From Dipteris shenzhenensis (Eukaryota > Polypodiophyta > Polypodiopsida > Gleicheniales): a stretch of 64,000 bases of DNA. This document shows, in pieces, positions 55,923-64,000 of this stretch. The stretch lies in the NCBI GenBank assembly GCA_047967505.1, contig CM106539.1; one strand, written 5' to 3'. The notes beneath the pieces were generated by a model that saw nothing but the letters and a program-made list of their open reading frames with translations, was not told the DNA's origin and searched no databases. How positions within the stretch are numbered: position 1 is the stretch's first letter; each line of letters begins with the position of its first letter. Both the position numbers and the translations under genes were made by a program.

Positions 55923-56389
55923 TTGGTGAATTATATCTTTTGTTATAATTTTTGTTTCAAAACTTGGCTAAATATTCTAGAGCATTTAAAAAACTTTCAA
56001 TTTTCACAAACATTTTTGGGTCACTGGATCTTATGAAAGTATCAAAGCAGGTCTAAAGAATCATTTGGATGCTCTCAAAAAACACTTTGGATGAGACATT
56101 GACATGGACAATATAAAGTACAATGGTTTGTTGGATTTTGGAAAGCTTTATTCATAGTCTTCCCTTTTTGGAGGTGTCATGCATGAGCAAAGTAATTTAA
56201 TGAAAAATGTTCAAATGCAAGGTTCGATGGTTCAGCTTTGGAACGAGCCATCAAAAGTAGGTTTCCACGAAATGACAAAAGTAGGTTCATGCAATGGTAT
56301 ATTTGTGAAAATTGAAAGTTTTTTAAATGCTCTAGAATATTTAGCCAAGTTTTGAAGCAAAAATTATAACAAAAGATATAATTCGCCAA
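55923..56389. repeat. 88-bp inverted repeat after the hAT frame
   Basis: The arms at 55923-56010 (TTGGTGAATTATATC ...) and 56302-56389 are reverse complements with two mismatches, around a 291-bp spacer. Next to each arm the words GTAGGTTTCCACGAAATGAC (55901, 56256) and, in opposite sense, CATCGAACCTTGCAT occur, with extra copies at 55812-55870. This looks like a rearranged transposon end or a nested foldback element. Confidence 0.85.
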
Positions 56390-56444
56390 TTCTTTGAAAC
56401 TTTTAAAAATAATTTATGAAAAATTTCACCAGTATATTATAATA

Positions 56445-57000
56445 CTATATTTCTATACCTTCGATAAAAACATCCATGGTGACGTGCTTTGCGTGGATGG
56501 CACACAAGTTGGCATCCTCGACAAAGCGGTGGTCACTTACTCCACAACCTCCTAGAGTGCCCCCATAGCTCTTGTGCTGAATCACACATCGTCCTTGTAT
56601 CCCTGTGCTATCTCCCGTACCACACGTTGGAAGGGAGCACGCGGGATCAGGTTGTCGGTGATCTTCTGCATTTACTTGATCTCCCTTAGGGCCCACGCTC
56701 CTAGCTTTTCTCTGTATGGCTTCCTGACTCTTGAAGAGGCTTTATAGGTACCCGAACACGGTCCCACGGCCTCTTGTCTGCCTTGAATTTCTTCTGCTAC
56801 TCTTGTCTATGTTGATCCTCCTTCAAATCCTCCTCTCACAGATGCCTTAAGCTTTGTCCTTCTTTGGGATGGGGCTTCCTCAGCGTCTTCTTTACCCTCG
56901 TCATGGGCACAGGTATCATTTCTACGATGGGCTATATCACTGGGAGAGGGAATATTGTGCTCTTCCTAGCAGTCTGTTGGCCCTCAGGAAGCCTCTCTAT
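56445..57000 (-). pseudogene. histone H3-like pseudogene (histone fold and tail motif)
   Basis: The minus strand encodes an H3-like tail word GQQTARKST (56956-56980; its bases match usual plant H3 codons). A Lys/Arg-rich stretch with VKKTLRKPHPK follows, and after frame changes RKPYREKLGAWALREIK, then MQKITDNLIPRAPFQRVVRE, IAQGYKDDV, FSTRAMGAL, EVVE and FVEDANLCAIHAKHVTM. This follows canonical H3 across alpha-N to alpha-3, with loop 1 of normal H3 length, so it is H3-like and not CENH3-like. Four in-frame stops (TAA, TGA, TAG, TAA) and a frameshift near 56530 kill it, and the last helix is replaced by DVFIEGIEI. A nucleosomal histone when intact; here a pseudogene. Confidence 0.8.
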
Positions 57001-57004
57001 GTCC

Positions 57005-57565
57005 GTGAGGTTATTGAATACATTTTGTTCGATTGGGGGAGTGCTCTCATGGGGAGGGGAAGGCTGAGGGGAAGGCTGAGGGTCAAGTTGAGGCTGAGGC
57101 TGAGGGGAAGGCTGAGGGTCTGAGGTTGAGGGGAAGGCTGAGGGTTAGGCTGAGGCTGAGGTTGAGGGGAAGGCTGAGGGTCAAGTTGAGGCTACGGCTG
57201 AGGGGAAGGTTGAGGCTAAGGGGAAGGTTGAGGGGAAGGTAGAGGGGAAGGCTCATGCTCTTGGGGTTTGGGAGTGGGCTCACGAGACTAGGGAGTGGGC
57301 TCATGGGACTTGGGAGGAGGAGAAGGCTCAAAAGACTGGGGAGTGGGCTCACGAGACTTGGGGGAGGGCTCACCAGAGTTGGGGGAAGGATCACGAGAGT
57401 CCTAAGAGACCTCATGAGAGTTGTGGGAGGGCTCACGAGAGTCGTGGGAGGTGCCATCAGACCCAGATAGGTTCGTGTGCTAGATGCCATGGAGGTGGTG
57501 GAGCTAGAGGAGGAAGGGTGGAGGCAGCATCCCGTGGGTCTAGCAGTGTTCTGCACTCTTGCCAT
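57005..57565 (-). pseudogene. second H3-like start with proline-rich extension
   Basis: The frame starting at 57565 opens MARVQNTARPTG, recalling the H3 N terminus (MAR-K-QTAR--TG). It then runs through Ser/Thr- and Pro/Leu-rich repeats encoded by a minisatellite (57050-57250). It is on the same strand and directly upstream of the H3 fold. It may be the true start of an H3 variant with a long repetitive tail, or a second, decayed H3 copy expanded by repeats. The resemblance is short, so I hold it loosely. Confidence 0.4.
57050..57250. repeat. minisatellite GAGGGGAAGGCTGAGG
   Basis: GAGGCTGAG and GAGGGGAAGGCTGAGGGTC units repeat with variants, and higher-order units of about 50-100 bp are visible. 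A looser continuation (GGGAGTGGGCTCACGAGACT) runs to about 57450. Confidence 0.85.
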
Positions 57566-57644
57566 TGAATAATGAGAGTTAGGGTTTTTTTAAACGTTTT
57601 ATATAGGCCCATCATGTTTTGACATCCCTTTTAATTATGTTTAG

Positions 57645-57860
57645 GGTTTCATCATGCCCCCTGCCCCTGCCCTAACCCCTCCAACCCTCCCCACCCTCGT
57701 CGCCCTCCCCCTCCATTGCCCTCCCCCTACGTGCCCCACCCACACTCGTCGCCCTCCCCCATACCCCCCATCCCCCCCTCCCCCCACCCTTGCTACCACT
57801 CCACCCCTCCCCTTGCCCCACCCCACGCCCCTCCCTTCTCTCCCCCCTCCTTCACCATGT
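57645..57860. repeat. C-rich low-complexity tract
   Basis: Runs of CCCCTCC, CCACCC and CGTCGCCCTCCCC fill this tract; the plus-strand frames read only Pro/Ser/Thr. Confidence 0.75.
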
Positions 57861-58200
57861 CCCCACTTTCCCCAATGTCGTGTGAGTACAAAAATTGTGG
57901 TCAAAATAAGCAAGATATTAAAGAGTGAGTACATAAATTATGGTCAAAATAAGCAATATATTTATTTCATATTTGTATACAATTACACCGTAGCTTCTGT
58001 TGGTGGTTGGACCCATCTGCTCCCTTCTCTCACTCTAGCTTGCAACCAACGTGCGACTCCTCGATTGCCTATGGATGCTTTCCAAGCACTATGCCTTCTA
58101 TTCTTTGATACAATTTGAACTCCTTTTGCAAGTTCTGATGCCTTTGCCTTTTCAGACTTCAAAGTCCTTCCTAGTAAACATCTAAAAAACCAATCGAACA
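57860..58200. other. no gene recognised
   Basis: A duplicated word (GTGAGTACAWAAATTRTGGTCA and AAATAAGCAA) occurs near 57880 and 57925. No coding signal. Confidence 0.4.
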
Positions 58201-58214
58201 TCTCATGCAATGCA

Positions 58215-58440
58215 TTGCGTTAGATGCCTAACAGTTAGTGTAACCTAATGTAACTATGGTTAACTAACTGAGGCTATGCTAGCCTAACTATCTAGTTAGT
58301 GTAACTAACTAACAGTTAATGTAAACTAACCTAACTATAGCTAACTAACCTAGAGTAGGACTAACTAACCTATGTTAAACTAACCTAAGTTAAATCTAAC
58401 CTAACCTAGGTTAGAACTAGGCTAACTAGGGTTCGTTTAA
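58215..58440. repeat. degenerate CTAAC repeats
   Basis: TAACTAAC, CTAACCTA and GTTAGT words alternate on both strands over about 220 bp. The unit does not match the plant telomere repeat (TTTAGGG). Confidence 0.7.
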
Positions 58441-58479
58441 GGTTAGGATAGGGTTTCTTTCTTTCTTTTTTTAACTTGA

Positions 58480-58988
58480 AAAAAACTAAGGGAGGGGGGA
58501 AGGGGATGTTGCGTGGTGGGCGACGGTCGCATCTGAGGGGGGGTTTGTGAACAGAGAGGCGGGGGTTGGAGATGCAGGAGGGGGAGGGGAGTGTGGAGAG
58601 GGTTGGAGAGGATGGGGGAAGGTAGATGGAGAGGAGGGGAGGGTTTAAGAGGCAGGCACCAAAGTATGTTGGGGTGTCTGGGTGGAGAGGAGTGGGCGGG
58701 TCAGCGGGGCAGGCGTGCCATTGGTGGCTACCCCACCGTCGCATAGGCAGGCAGCAGCATAGGCAGGCACTGTGGCTACCGTGCTGCCTTGCAAGGGACT
58801 TAGGCCATTTGTTGTCAAGGCTTTAGGTCCTTAGTTTAGGGAGGGCCTTAGGCCCTTAGAATAGGCTAGGGAGAGGAGCAGCTGACAAGGGGGGGGAGGA
58901 GAGAAGAGAGAGAGAGAGAGAGGGGGGAGGAGAAGAGAGAGAAGAAAGGGGACGGGGGGAAAGAAAAGAGAAGAGGAAGAGAGAGAGA

Positions 58989-59043
<55 letters not shown>

Positions 59044-59085
59044 GGGGGGGGGGGGTTGGGGGGGGAATGGGGGTGGTGGAGAATG
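58480..59085. repeat. purine-rich tract with (GA)n and G runs
   Basis: G/A-rich DNA with a (GA)n microsatellite at about 58978-59042 and G runs at 59043-59075 that could form a quadruplex. It precedes or includes the U3 part of the copia LTR. Confidence 0.7.
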
Positions 59086-59256
59086 TGGGGGTTAAAGGTC
59101 ATTGTGCCTTTACCCCGATTATGTACAATACTCAAACACATATATAAATGAATGAAAAAGAAGATTAGGGTGTGCTGCACCCACCAAAAACTTGTGTGGC
59201 TCTCTGTTTCTCTCTCTCCCTCTTCCATTCTTGCTTCTATTGAGAGCACTCTCAAC

Positions 59257-59268
59257 TGGTATCAGAGC
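59257..59268 (+). promoter_or_regulatory. copia primer-binding site
   Basis: TGGTATCAGAGC, complementary to initiator-methionine tRNA, two bases after the LTR end. Confidence 0.9.
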
Positions 59269-60699
59269 CTGGGTGATCTAGCTGAGCGTGCATGAATGCT
59301 TGAAGCTCAGCAGCTCTGTGGGAGGAAGGAGAAGCTCTGTGGGAAGCTTTGTGGGTGAATTTACTTGCATCCGAGTGTGTAGAGACCTTGGAGGAACCTT
59401 TGGAAAAGTCACTTTGGTTTTGCGAAGTGGTTTTGAGAGCCTGTTAAGTGTTTTCAAAGAAAAAGTCATTTTTTGAGCTTTTCCCTATTCTGTTCGATGA
59501 CAGAGACTCCGTATTGACTTGTAGAGGCAACTATTGCTTGCTTTTGGTGTCCACTTCACTTTAGAGCTTGGAAACACCTTCATTCTTGAATCTGGGATCA
59601 TTTCATTGGATTTCTGACTCACTATGTCAGTTTTTGTGTTTTTCTGCCCGGGTGTTGGAACTCAAGTTTGGAGCAACCATTTGCAAATCTGTTAGTTTCG
59701 GTGGAGGTCCTAAAACTTCTATGTTGCTCATCATTCGCACTCCGGTGGAGTTTACAAACAGCTCTGTTTCCAAAAACGTTTTTCAGTCCGTGTTGGACCT
59801 AGTGATTGAGACCACGGTTTCCAAAACTGCCGTCTATCCCATTGCATTCCGGATGCCTAAAAACCCCTACCTATCAATTCTTATGGGATTCGGTGGAGGA
59901 TTTTCAGAGTTATAGATGTCTGTGTATTCGATTTCGTCTCTCTATTATGCATTTTTCATTCTAAGGTCTTGAAACCTTAGATTTATGCCACATGGCAGTG
60001 GATAAGTGTTGACTCCCATTTCTCACTCATCGGTTGGGATTTTGGAGTTTCGATAGAAGAGAGATCTTTGCATATTTTCTTGCTGAGTCTGATTATGCAA
60101 TGGCGCCCATGTTTTGAGGCATCTCAGGTTCTATTTTTAGAGCGGTCATTACCGTGGGACTATGATTTCTTGAGCATACCTTATGCAAATCACTCTGGTT
60201 GCAGTTTGAGCAGTGTGCGCTCATTCGTGGTGTGCATTGGGTTGTAGTGGATGATTTATAGGCCATTTGGATGCATTGCGGTCCTTATTGGATGCACTGA
60301 TAGGCCCAAATTGCCTTGTGGGATGCTATTTTTATGGACGCTTTGCACATGGATGCTATTTTATGCTGAGGGACAGCTTTGACACATTGCAGGTGATGCA
60401 CTGATAGTGCTATGCTCTCTTGGATGATATATTATTAATGCATATGCCAGTGGCCGGTGTTTATGCTTGAGTCATTTGGCACTTATTGGCATTTTGGATT
60501 GCCATTGCAGTTGGCATTTTCTTTTGGGCCAGATTTGCTCATATGGATGCATAGTATATGCACATGAGTCAGATGCTTTGAGACATGAGTTTTGGTGATA
60601 TTTCACTCTATTGTGGCATACACATTTGGGTGCACCTGGTATTTGGTGTGATTCTCTCTTGTAGGCACTAGTATTTGGGATTTTTGCTTCATTTGCTTC
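59269..60699 (+). other. copia leader, non-coding
   Basis: This is 1.4 kb between PBS and gag. Frames here are short and without motifs. The words TTTGGGATGCA/TGGATGCTATTTT recur near 60240-60370. Leaders this long are seen in some copia families. Confidence 0.6.
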
Positions 60700-61640
60700 A
60701 TGGCATCCTCTTCCATGTCTGAAAAGGAGTTTTTTAGCATTAAAAAGTTTGATGGGACAAACTTTTCTTTGTGGAAAGAACAAATAAGGGATGTGCTTAT
60801 TCAAAAGAAGCAGATTAAACCCTTGGCAGGGATTGAAGCTAAGCCTGCAAATATGTCTGAGGATGATTGGAATGAGTTGGATGCATTAGCAAATCTACTA
60901 TTAGACTTCATCTTGCAGATCAGTTTATTTCACAGTAGTAAACGAGCAGACTACGGAAGATTTGTGGAAGAAACTGTGTGCCAATTATGCAAAGGAAACT
61001 GCCTCTAATAAAGTTTACCTCATGAAGAGGTTGTTTGAGCTACAGATAAAGGAAGGGGTCTCCATTGCTTCTCACTTGAATGAATTCAATATTATTTTCA
61101 GCCAGCCTCAGGCTCAGAAGATGAATTTTGATGCGGAGACTAAGGCAATATTTCTCTTATGTTCATTGCCATCCTCATGGGATACCTTCCGTATAGTTGT
61201 CAATAACTCTGCACCTGGTGGAGTACTGAAATTTGATGATGTTGTGGGTAGCTTGTTGGCCGAGGAGATTAGACGGAAGTCGATGGATGGCCACAAGCAG
61301 GATGCAGCCTTAAATGTGCAAAGGGGCAGATCACAGTTCAGGGGAAAGTCCCAAGAAAGAGGGAAGTCTTGTAGCGAATCTAGGGCACGAAACATTGAGT
61401 GTTACCACTGTGGCAAGAAGGGCCATATGAAAAAGGATTGCTACAAGCTGAAAAGAGAGCAAAAGGATAAGAAAAAGAATGCAAATTGGGGTGCAAATCA
61501 AAAGGAAGAGAGTCCAAGGGAGGACAAAGGAAAAGTGAAGATCGAGGAGATCGATGCAGTCACACATGATAGTGACAATGACGTTCTCTTCATGTCTAGT
61601 TTATCTGCAGAGTTGCTTACCACTTCAGATGATGCATATT
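60700..61640 (+). pseudogene. copia gag with zinc knuckle
   Basis: It starts MASSSMSEKEFFSIKKFDGT, then NFSLWKEQIRDVLIQKK and DDWNELDALA. Two nearby frameshifts (about 60885-60960) interrupt STIRLHLAD...VNEQTTEDLWKKL, after which the frame continues KVYLMKRLFELQIKEGVSIA, SHLNEFNIIF and LLCSLPSSWDTFRI. The knuckle CYHCGKKGHMKKDC is at about 61402-61443. A Lys-rich linker leads into protease. This is the UBN2-type copia Gag. Confidence 0.85.
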
Positions 61641-61840
61641 CCCAGGATTGGATTTTGGATTCTGGTGCTTCATTCCATGTTACTCCCCATAGGGAATGGT
61701 TCTCCACTTATGACAGTGGAAAGACAGGTTGTGTGCATCTTGGAAATGACTATGCATGTGACATAGTGGGAGTAGGTGACAAAGTTTTCTTTTGCAAATG
61801 GGTCTGCATTTATTTCGAAACATGTGATACATGTGCCTAG
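61640..61840 (+). pseudogene. copia aspartic protease
   Basis: WILDSGASFHVTPHREWFST carries the D-S-G-A active site, followed by GCVHLGNDYACDIVGVGD. The frame shifts near 61775-61835 before the integrase part. Confidence 0.85.
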
Positions 61841-63072
61841 GTTGACCAAGAGTCATATTTCAATGGGTCAGCTAGATGATGCTGGTTTTCAGACCACTTT
61901 TGGCTTTCAGATTTTGAAAATTCAGAAGGGCTCTATGCTTTTGGCCAGGGGTGCCAAGTGTGGGACTTTGTATCCCTTACATGTATCAGGGGTATTTGAT
62001 CATGTTGTTGCAATAACCGAGAAGCCAAGCACTTCTTTGTGGCATTGCAAGTTGGGGCGCATGAGCCAGAATGGAATAAAACTCTTATGCCATTTGGGTT
62101 ATGTACCGCATTTGAGTTTCTCTGATTTTGAATTTTGTGAGCACTGTCTCTATGGGAAGCATACTAAATCAGCCCATAAAAGAAGGGGAAAGAAAGAGTT
62201 TGAAAAGCTTGATTTGGTGCATTCAGACGTATGTGGTCCCATGCCTACACGGTCATTAGGTAGGGTTGAATACTATGTGACATTCATTGATGATGCAACT
62301 GGGAAAGTGTGGGCTTATGCTATAGCTTGAAAGAGTAATGTGTTCCAGGTATTTCAGAAATGGATGGCCTTGGTTGAAAATCAGTCAGCTAGAATGCTTA
62401 AATGCCTACGGACTGACAATGGTGGAGAGTACACGTGGGATTAAGAGGGAGCTCACATCCCCTCGTACTCCAGAGCAAAATCCAGTTGCAGAAAAGATGA
62501 ACTGTACCATTCAAGAAAGGTTGCAATGCATGCTTTCCAATGCAAGTCTTTCTGGTGGTTTTTGGGCTGAGGCAATGAAGACTACAGTGCATGTGATCAA
62601 TAGATCACCTAGTAAGAGTTTGGATGGTGTTATTCCTGAAGAGGCATGGAGTGGCAAGAAGCCCTCTTACTCTCATTTGCATATATTTGGGTGTGAGGCA
62701 TATGCACATGTGCCAAAAGAGCTTCGAAAGAAGTTAGATCCTAAGTCTAGGAAATGCATCTTTCTGGGTTATGGTGAAAGTGGAGAGATGGGCTATCGTC
62801 TCTGGGATCCAGAAGCAAAGAAGATAATACGCAGCCATGATGTAGTCTTCAATGAGAAGAAGATGCATAAGGCACCCATGAGGGATGTGGAAATGAGGAG
62901 AATCACTTTCCAGGATGTGAATCCACCTGCATATGTTGAGACACAGCAAGCTGTCCATGCACCAAATGTGCAAGAAATGGTACCACCAAGTACTTCCACA
63001 GGTATACAATCAAGGGTAGATGATGGGTCATCTATTGGTGGAAATGATGAGCCAAATGTGGCTGATATGTAG
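61776..63072 (+). pseudogene. copia integrase
   Basis: It begins with the GAG_pre-integrase zinc region (LWHCKLGRMSQNGIKLL ... CEHCLYGKHTK). The core has LDLVHSDVCGPMPTRSLG and FIDDATGKVWAYA, a TGA at 62328-62330 where Arg is expected, then KCLRTDNGGEYT. A small deletion with frame change at about 62432 follows, then GIKRELTSPRTPEQNPVAEK. The DDE residues are D (HSD), D (RTD) and E (VAEK). The C-terminal part has HLHIFGCEAYAHVPKELRKK and GYRLWDPEAKKIIRSHDVVF. The frame ends at a TAG (63070-63072) where Gln would fit. Confidence 0.85.
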
Positions 63073-63999
63073 GTGGGACAGCAAGCTGAAATGCCCTTGA
63101 GAAGATCATCTAGAGTGTCTAGACCGCCTGATAGGTTTGTTCCAGGGGTAGACTATGTGATGCTTCCTGATTGCAGGGAGCCTTCTTGCTACAGAGAGGC
63201 TATGATGCACGAGGATCAATGCAAGTGGGAGTATGCTATGCAATCAGAGATGAATTCACTTATGAAGAATAAGACTTGGGACTTGGTTTCTTTGCCACAT
63301 GGAAAGAAAGCGTTGCCATGTAAATGGGTCTAAAATATGAAGGTCACAGGTGATGATGTGCCTAGGTACAAGGCCCGTTTGGTCGCTAAAGGGTTCAAGC
63401 AAGAGAAGGGTGTGGACTTTGATGAGATATTCTCTCCAGTTGTGAAGATGAACACAGTTAGATGCATGCTTGGACTAGTGGCATCAAAGGATATGGAGCT
63501 TATGCAGATGGATGTCAAGATAGTTTTCTTGCATGGGGATTTGCATGAGGAAATTTACATGGTGCAGCCGGAAGGCTTTGAAGAAAAGGGCAAAGAGCAT
63601 TTAGTTTGCAAGCTGAAGAAGAGTCTCTATGGTCTTAAGCAAGCGCCTAGAGAATGGTATCAGAAATTTGATGCTTTCATTCGGTCCCAGGGTTTTAGAA
63701 GGAGTGAAATTGATCACTGCCTCTACACTAAAAGGGCTAAGGATAATAGCCTGATAATCTTGGCACTATATGTGGATGATATGCGATTGGCTAGCAAGAA
63801 TACTTATGAGCTAGATGCATTAAAGGCCAAGTTGCATGAGGCCTTTGATATGAAGGATTTGGGACTGAGTTGGGACTTGCAGGTCATATTCTTGGTATGC
63901 GCATCATGCGTGATCGGAGTAGGAAACTCCTTTGGCTTTCACAAAAAGGGTATGTTACAAAAGTATTGCAGCATTTCAATATGGAGGGGGGGAAGGTAG
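63073..63999 (+). pseudogene. copia reverse transcriptase, truncated by window end
   Basis: RRSSRVSRPPDRFVPGVDYV and KCEYAM-like EYAMQSEMNSLMKNKTWDLV lead into KKALPCKWV, a TAA at 63331-63333 in place of Tyr, then MKVTGDDVPRYKARLVAKGF, VDFDEIFSPVVKMNTVR, VFLHGDLHEEIYMVQPEGFE, KSLYGLKQAPREWYQKFDAF and LYVDDMRLAS. YVDD is the catalytic pair. Near 63865 a short insertion shifts the frame; the other frame continues AGHILGMRIMRDRSRKLLWL. RNase H and the 3' LTR lie beyond the window. Confidence 0.85.
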
Positions 64000-64000
64000 T

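Larger units (their letters stand above)
59086..63999 (+). mobile_element. Ty1/copia retrotransposon, 3' end beyond the window
   Basis: The order is LTR end, PBS, a long leader (1.4 kb), gag, CCHC knuckle, protease, integrase, RT. IN before RT is the copia order. The LTR left border was not found; its right end (CTCA) is at 59254 and a TATA-like ACATATATAAATG lies at 59137. Multiple frameshifts and stops are present. The element is not the same family as the copia at 18-19 kb, because the LTR and leader differ. Confidence 0.85.

Noticed and set aside
56445-56725. Centromeric histone CENH3
   Set aside because: Loop 1 has normal H3 length and IAQ-x-(F/Y)K-D follows canonical H3; CENH3 usually has a longer, divergent loop 1.
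57654-58118. Proline-rich protein
   Set aside because: Encoded by a C-rich simple-sequence tract; both strands have comparable frames.
58215-58440. Telomere-like repeat
   Set aside because: The CTAAC/GTTAG words are irregular and on both strands; they do not match TTTAGGG-type plant telomere repeats.

Overview
The window looks like TE-dense nuclear DNA of a land plant, probably not a flowering plant (a fern, lycophyte or bryophyte-type genome is my inference). The reasons are Ty1/copia and Ty3/gypsy retrotransposons with plant-type primer sites, CACTA/En-Spm tnp2 transposase, a chloroplast J20-type DnaJ fragment, a TM9SF (EMP70) fragment with plant-type GT-AG introns, and Helitrons of the RepHel-plus-endonuclease (Helentron-like) type. 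I find no intact host gene. Every recognisable coding region is a mobile element or a broken gene copy. Many premature stops sit where CAG, CAA or CGA is expected, the pattern left by deamination of methylated cytosine.

Layout. 1-1.0 kb: purine-rich DNA with microsatellites. 1.6-6.3 kb (-): Helentron-like Helitron, copy 1. 7.2-8.1 kb (-): TM9SF pseudogene with introns. 9.0-11.2 kb (-): spliced, frameshifted tyrosine recombinase resembling Cryptons (DUF3504 type), the most unusual item here. 11.2-12.3 kb: unassigned TE-like remnant. 12.3-17.4 kb: AT-rich, gene-free, with tandem repeats of 242, 82 and 53 bp. 17.4-19.4 kb (-): 5' end of a copia element (LTR, PBS, gag) fused to an unknown TE-like reading frame. 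19.5-22.9 kb: CACTA tnp2 transposase whose 3' half is inverted. 23.3-24.4 kb (+): Helitron relic, copy 3. 24.4-25.2 kb: short CACTA-like element. 25.2-34.8 kb: two copies of a 1.3 kb dispersed repeat, the second carrying a 1.1 kb insert with a J20-like DnaJ fragment; between them lie a SINE-like sequence, a foldback and a satellite-like array.

35.0-38.7 kb (-): Helitron copy 2. 39.66-47.72 kb (+): nearly full-length Ty3/gypsy element (Tat-like by inference) with an extra RNase H upstream of gag and a truncated 3' LTR. 47.7-51.9 kb: an unknown gene fragment, a 270-bp foldback and a SINE-like sequence. 51.9-53.5 kb: two inverted MITEs, each with a perfect 8-bp target duplication, flanking a LINE reverse transcriptase fragment. 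54.8-56.4 kb: hAT (DUF4371/ZNF862-like) transposase followed by an 88-bp inverted repeat. 56.4-57.6 kb (-): decayed histone H3 variant with a proline-rich minisatellite between two H3-like tail motifs. 57.6-59.1 kb: C-, CTAAC-, GA- and G-rich low-complexity DNA. 59.1-64.0 kb (+): Ty1/copia element running off the window end.

The genes do not form a pathway. The region is a nested graveyard of at least eight transposon classes, several of which may have picked up host gene fragments (TM9SF, DnaJ, H3).
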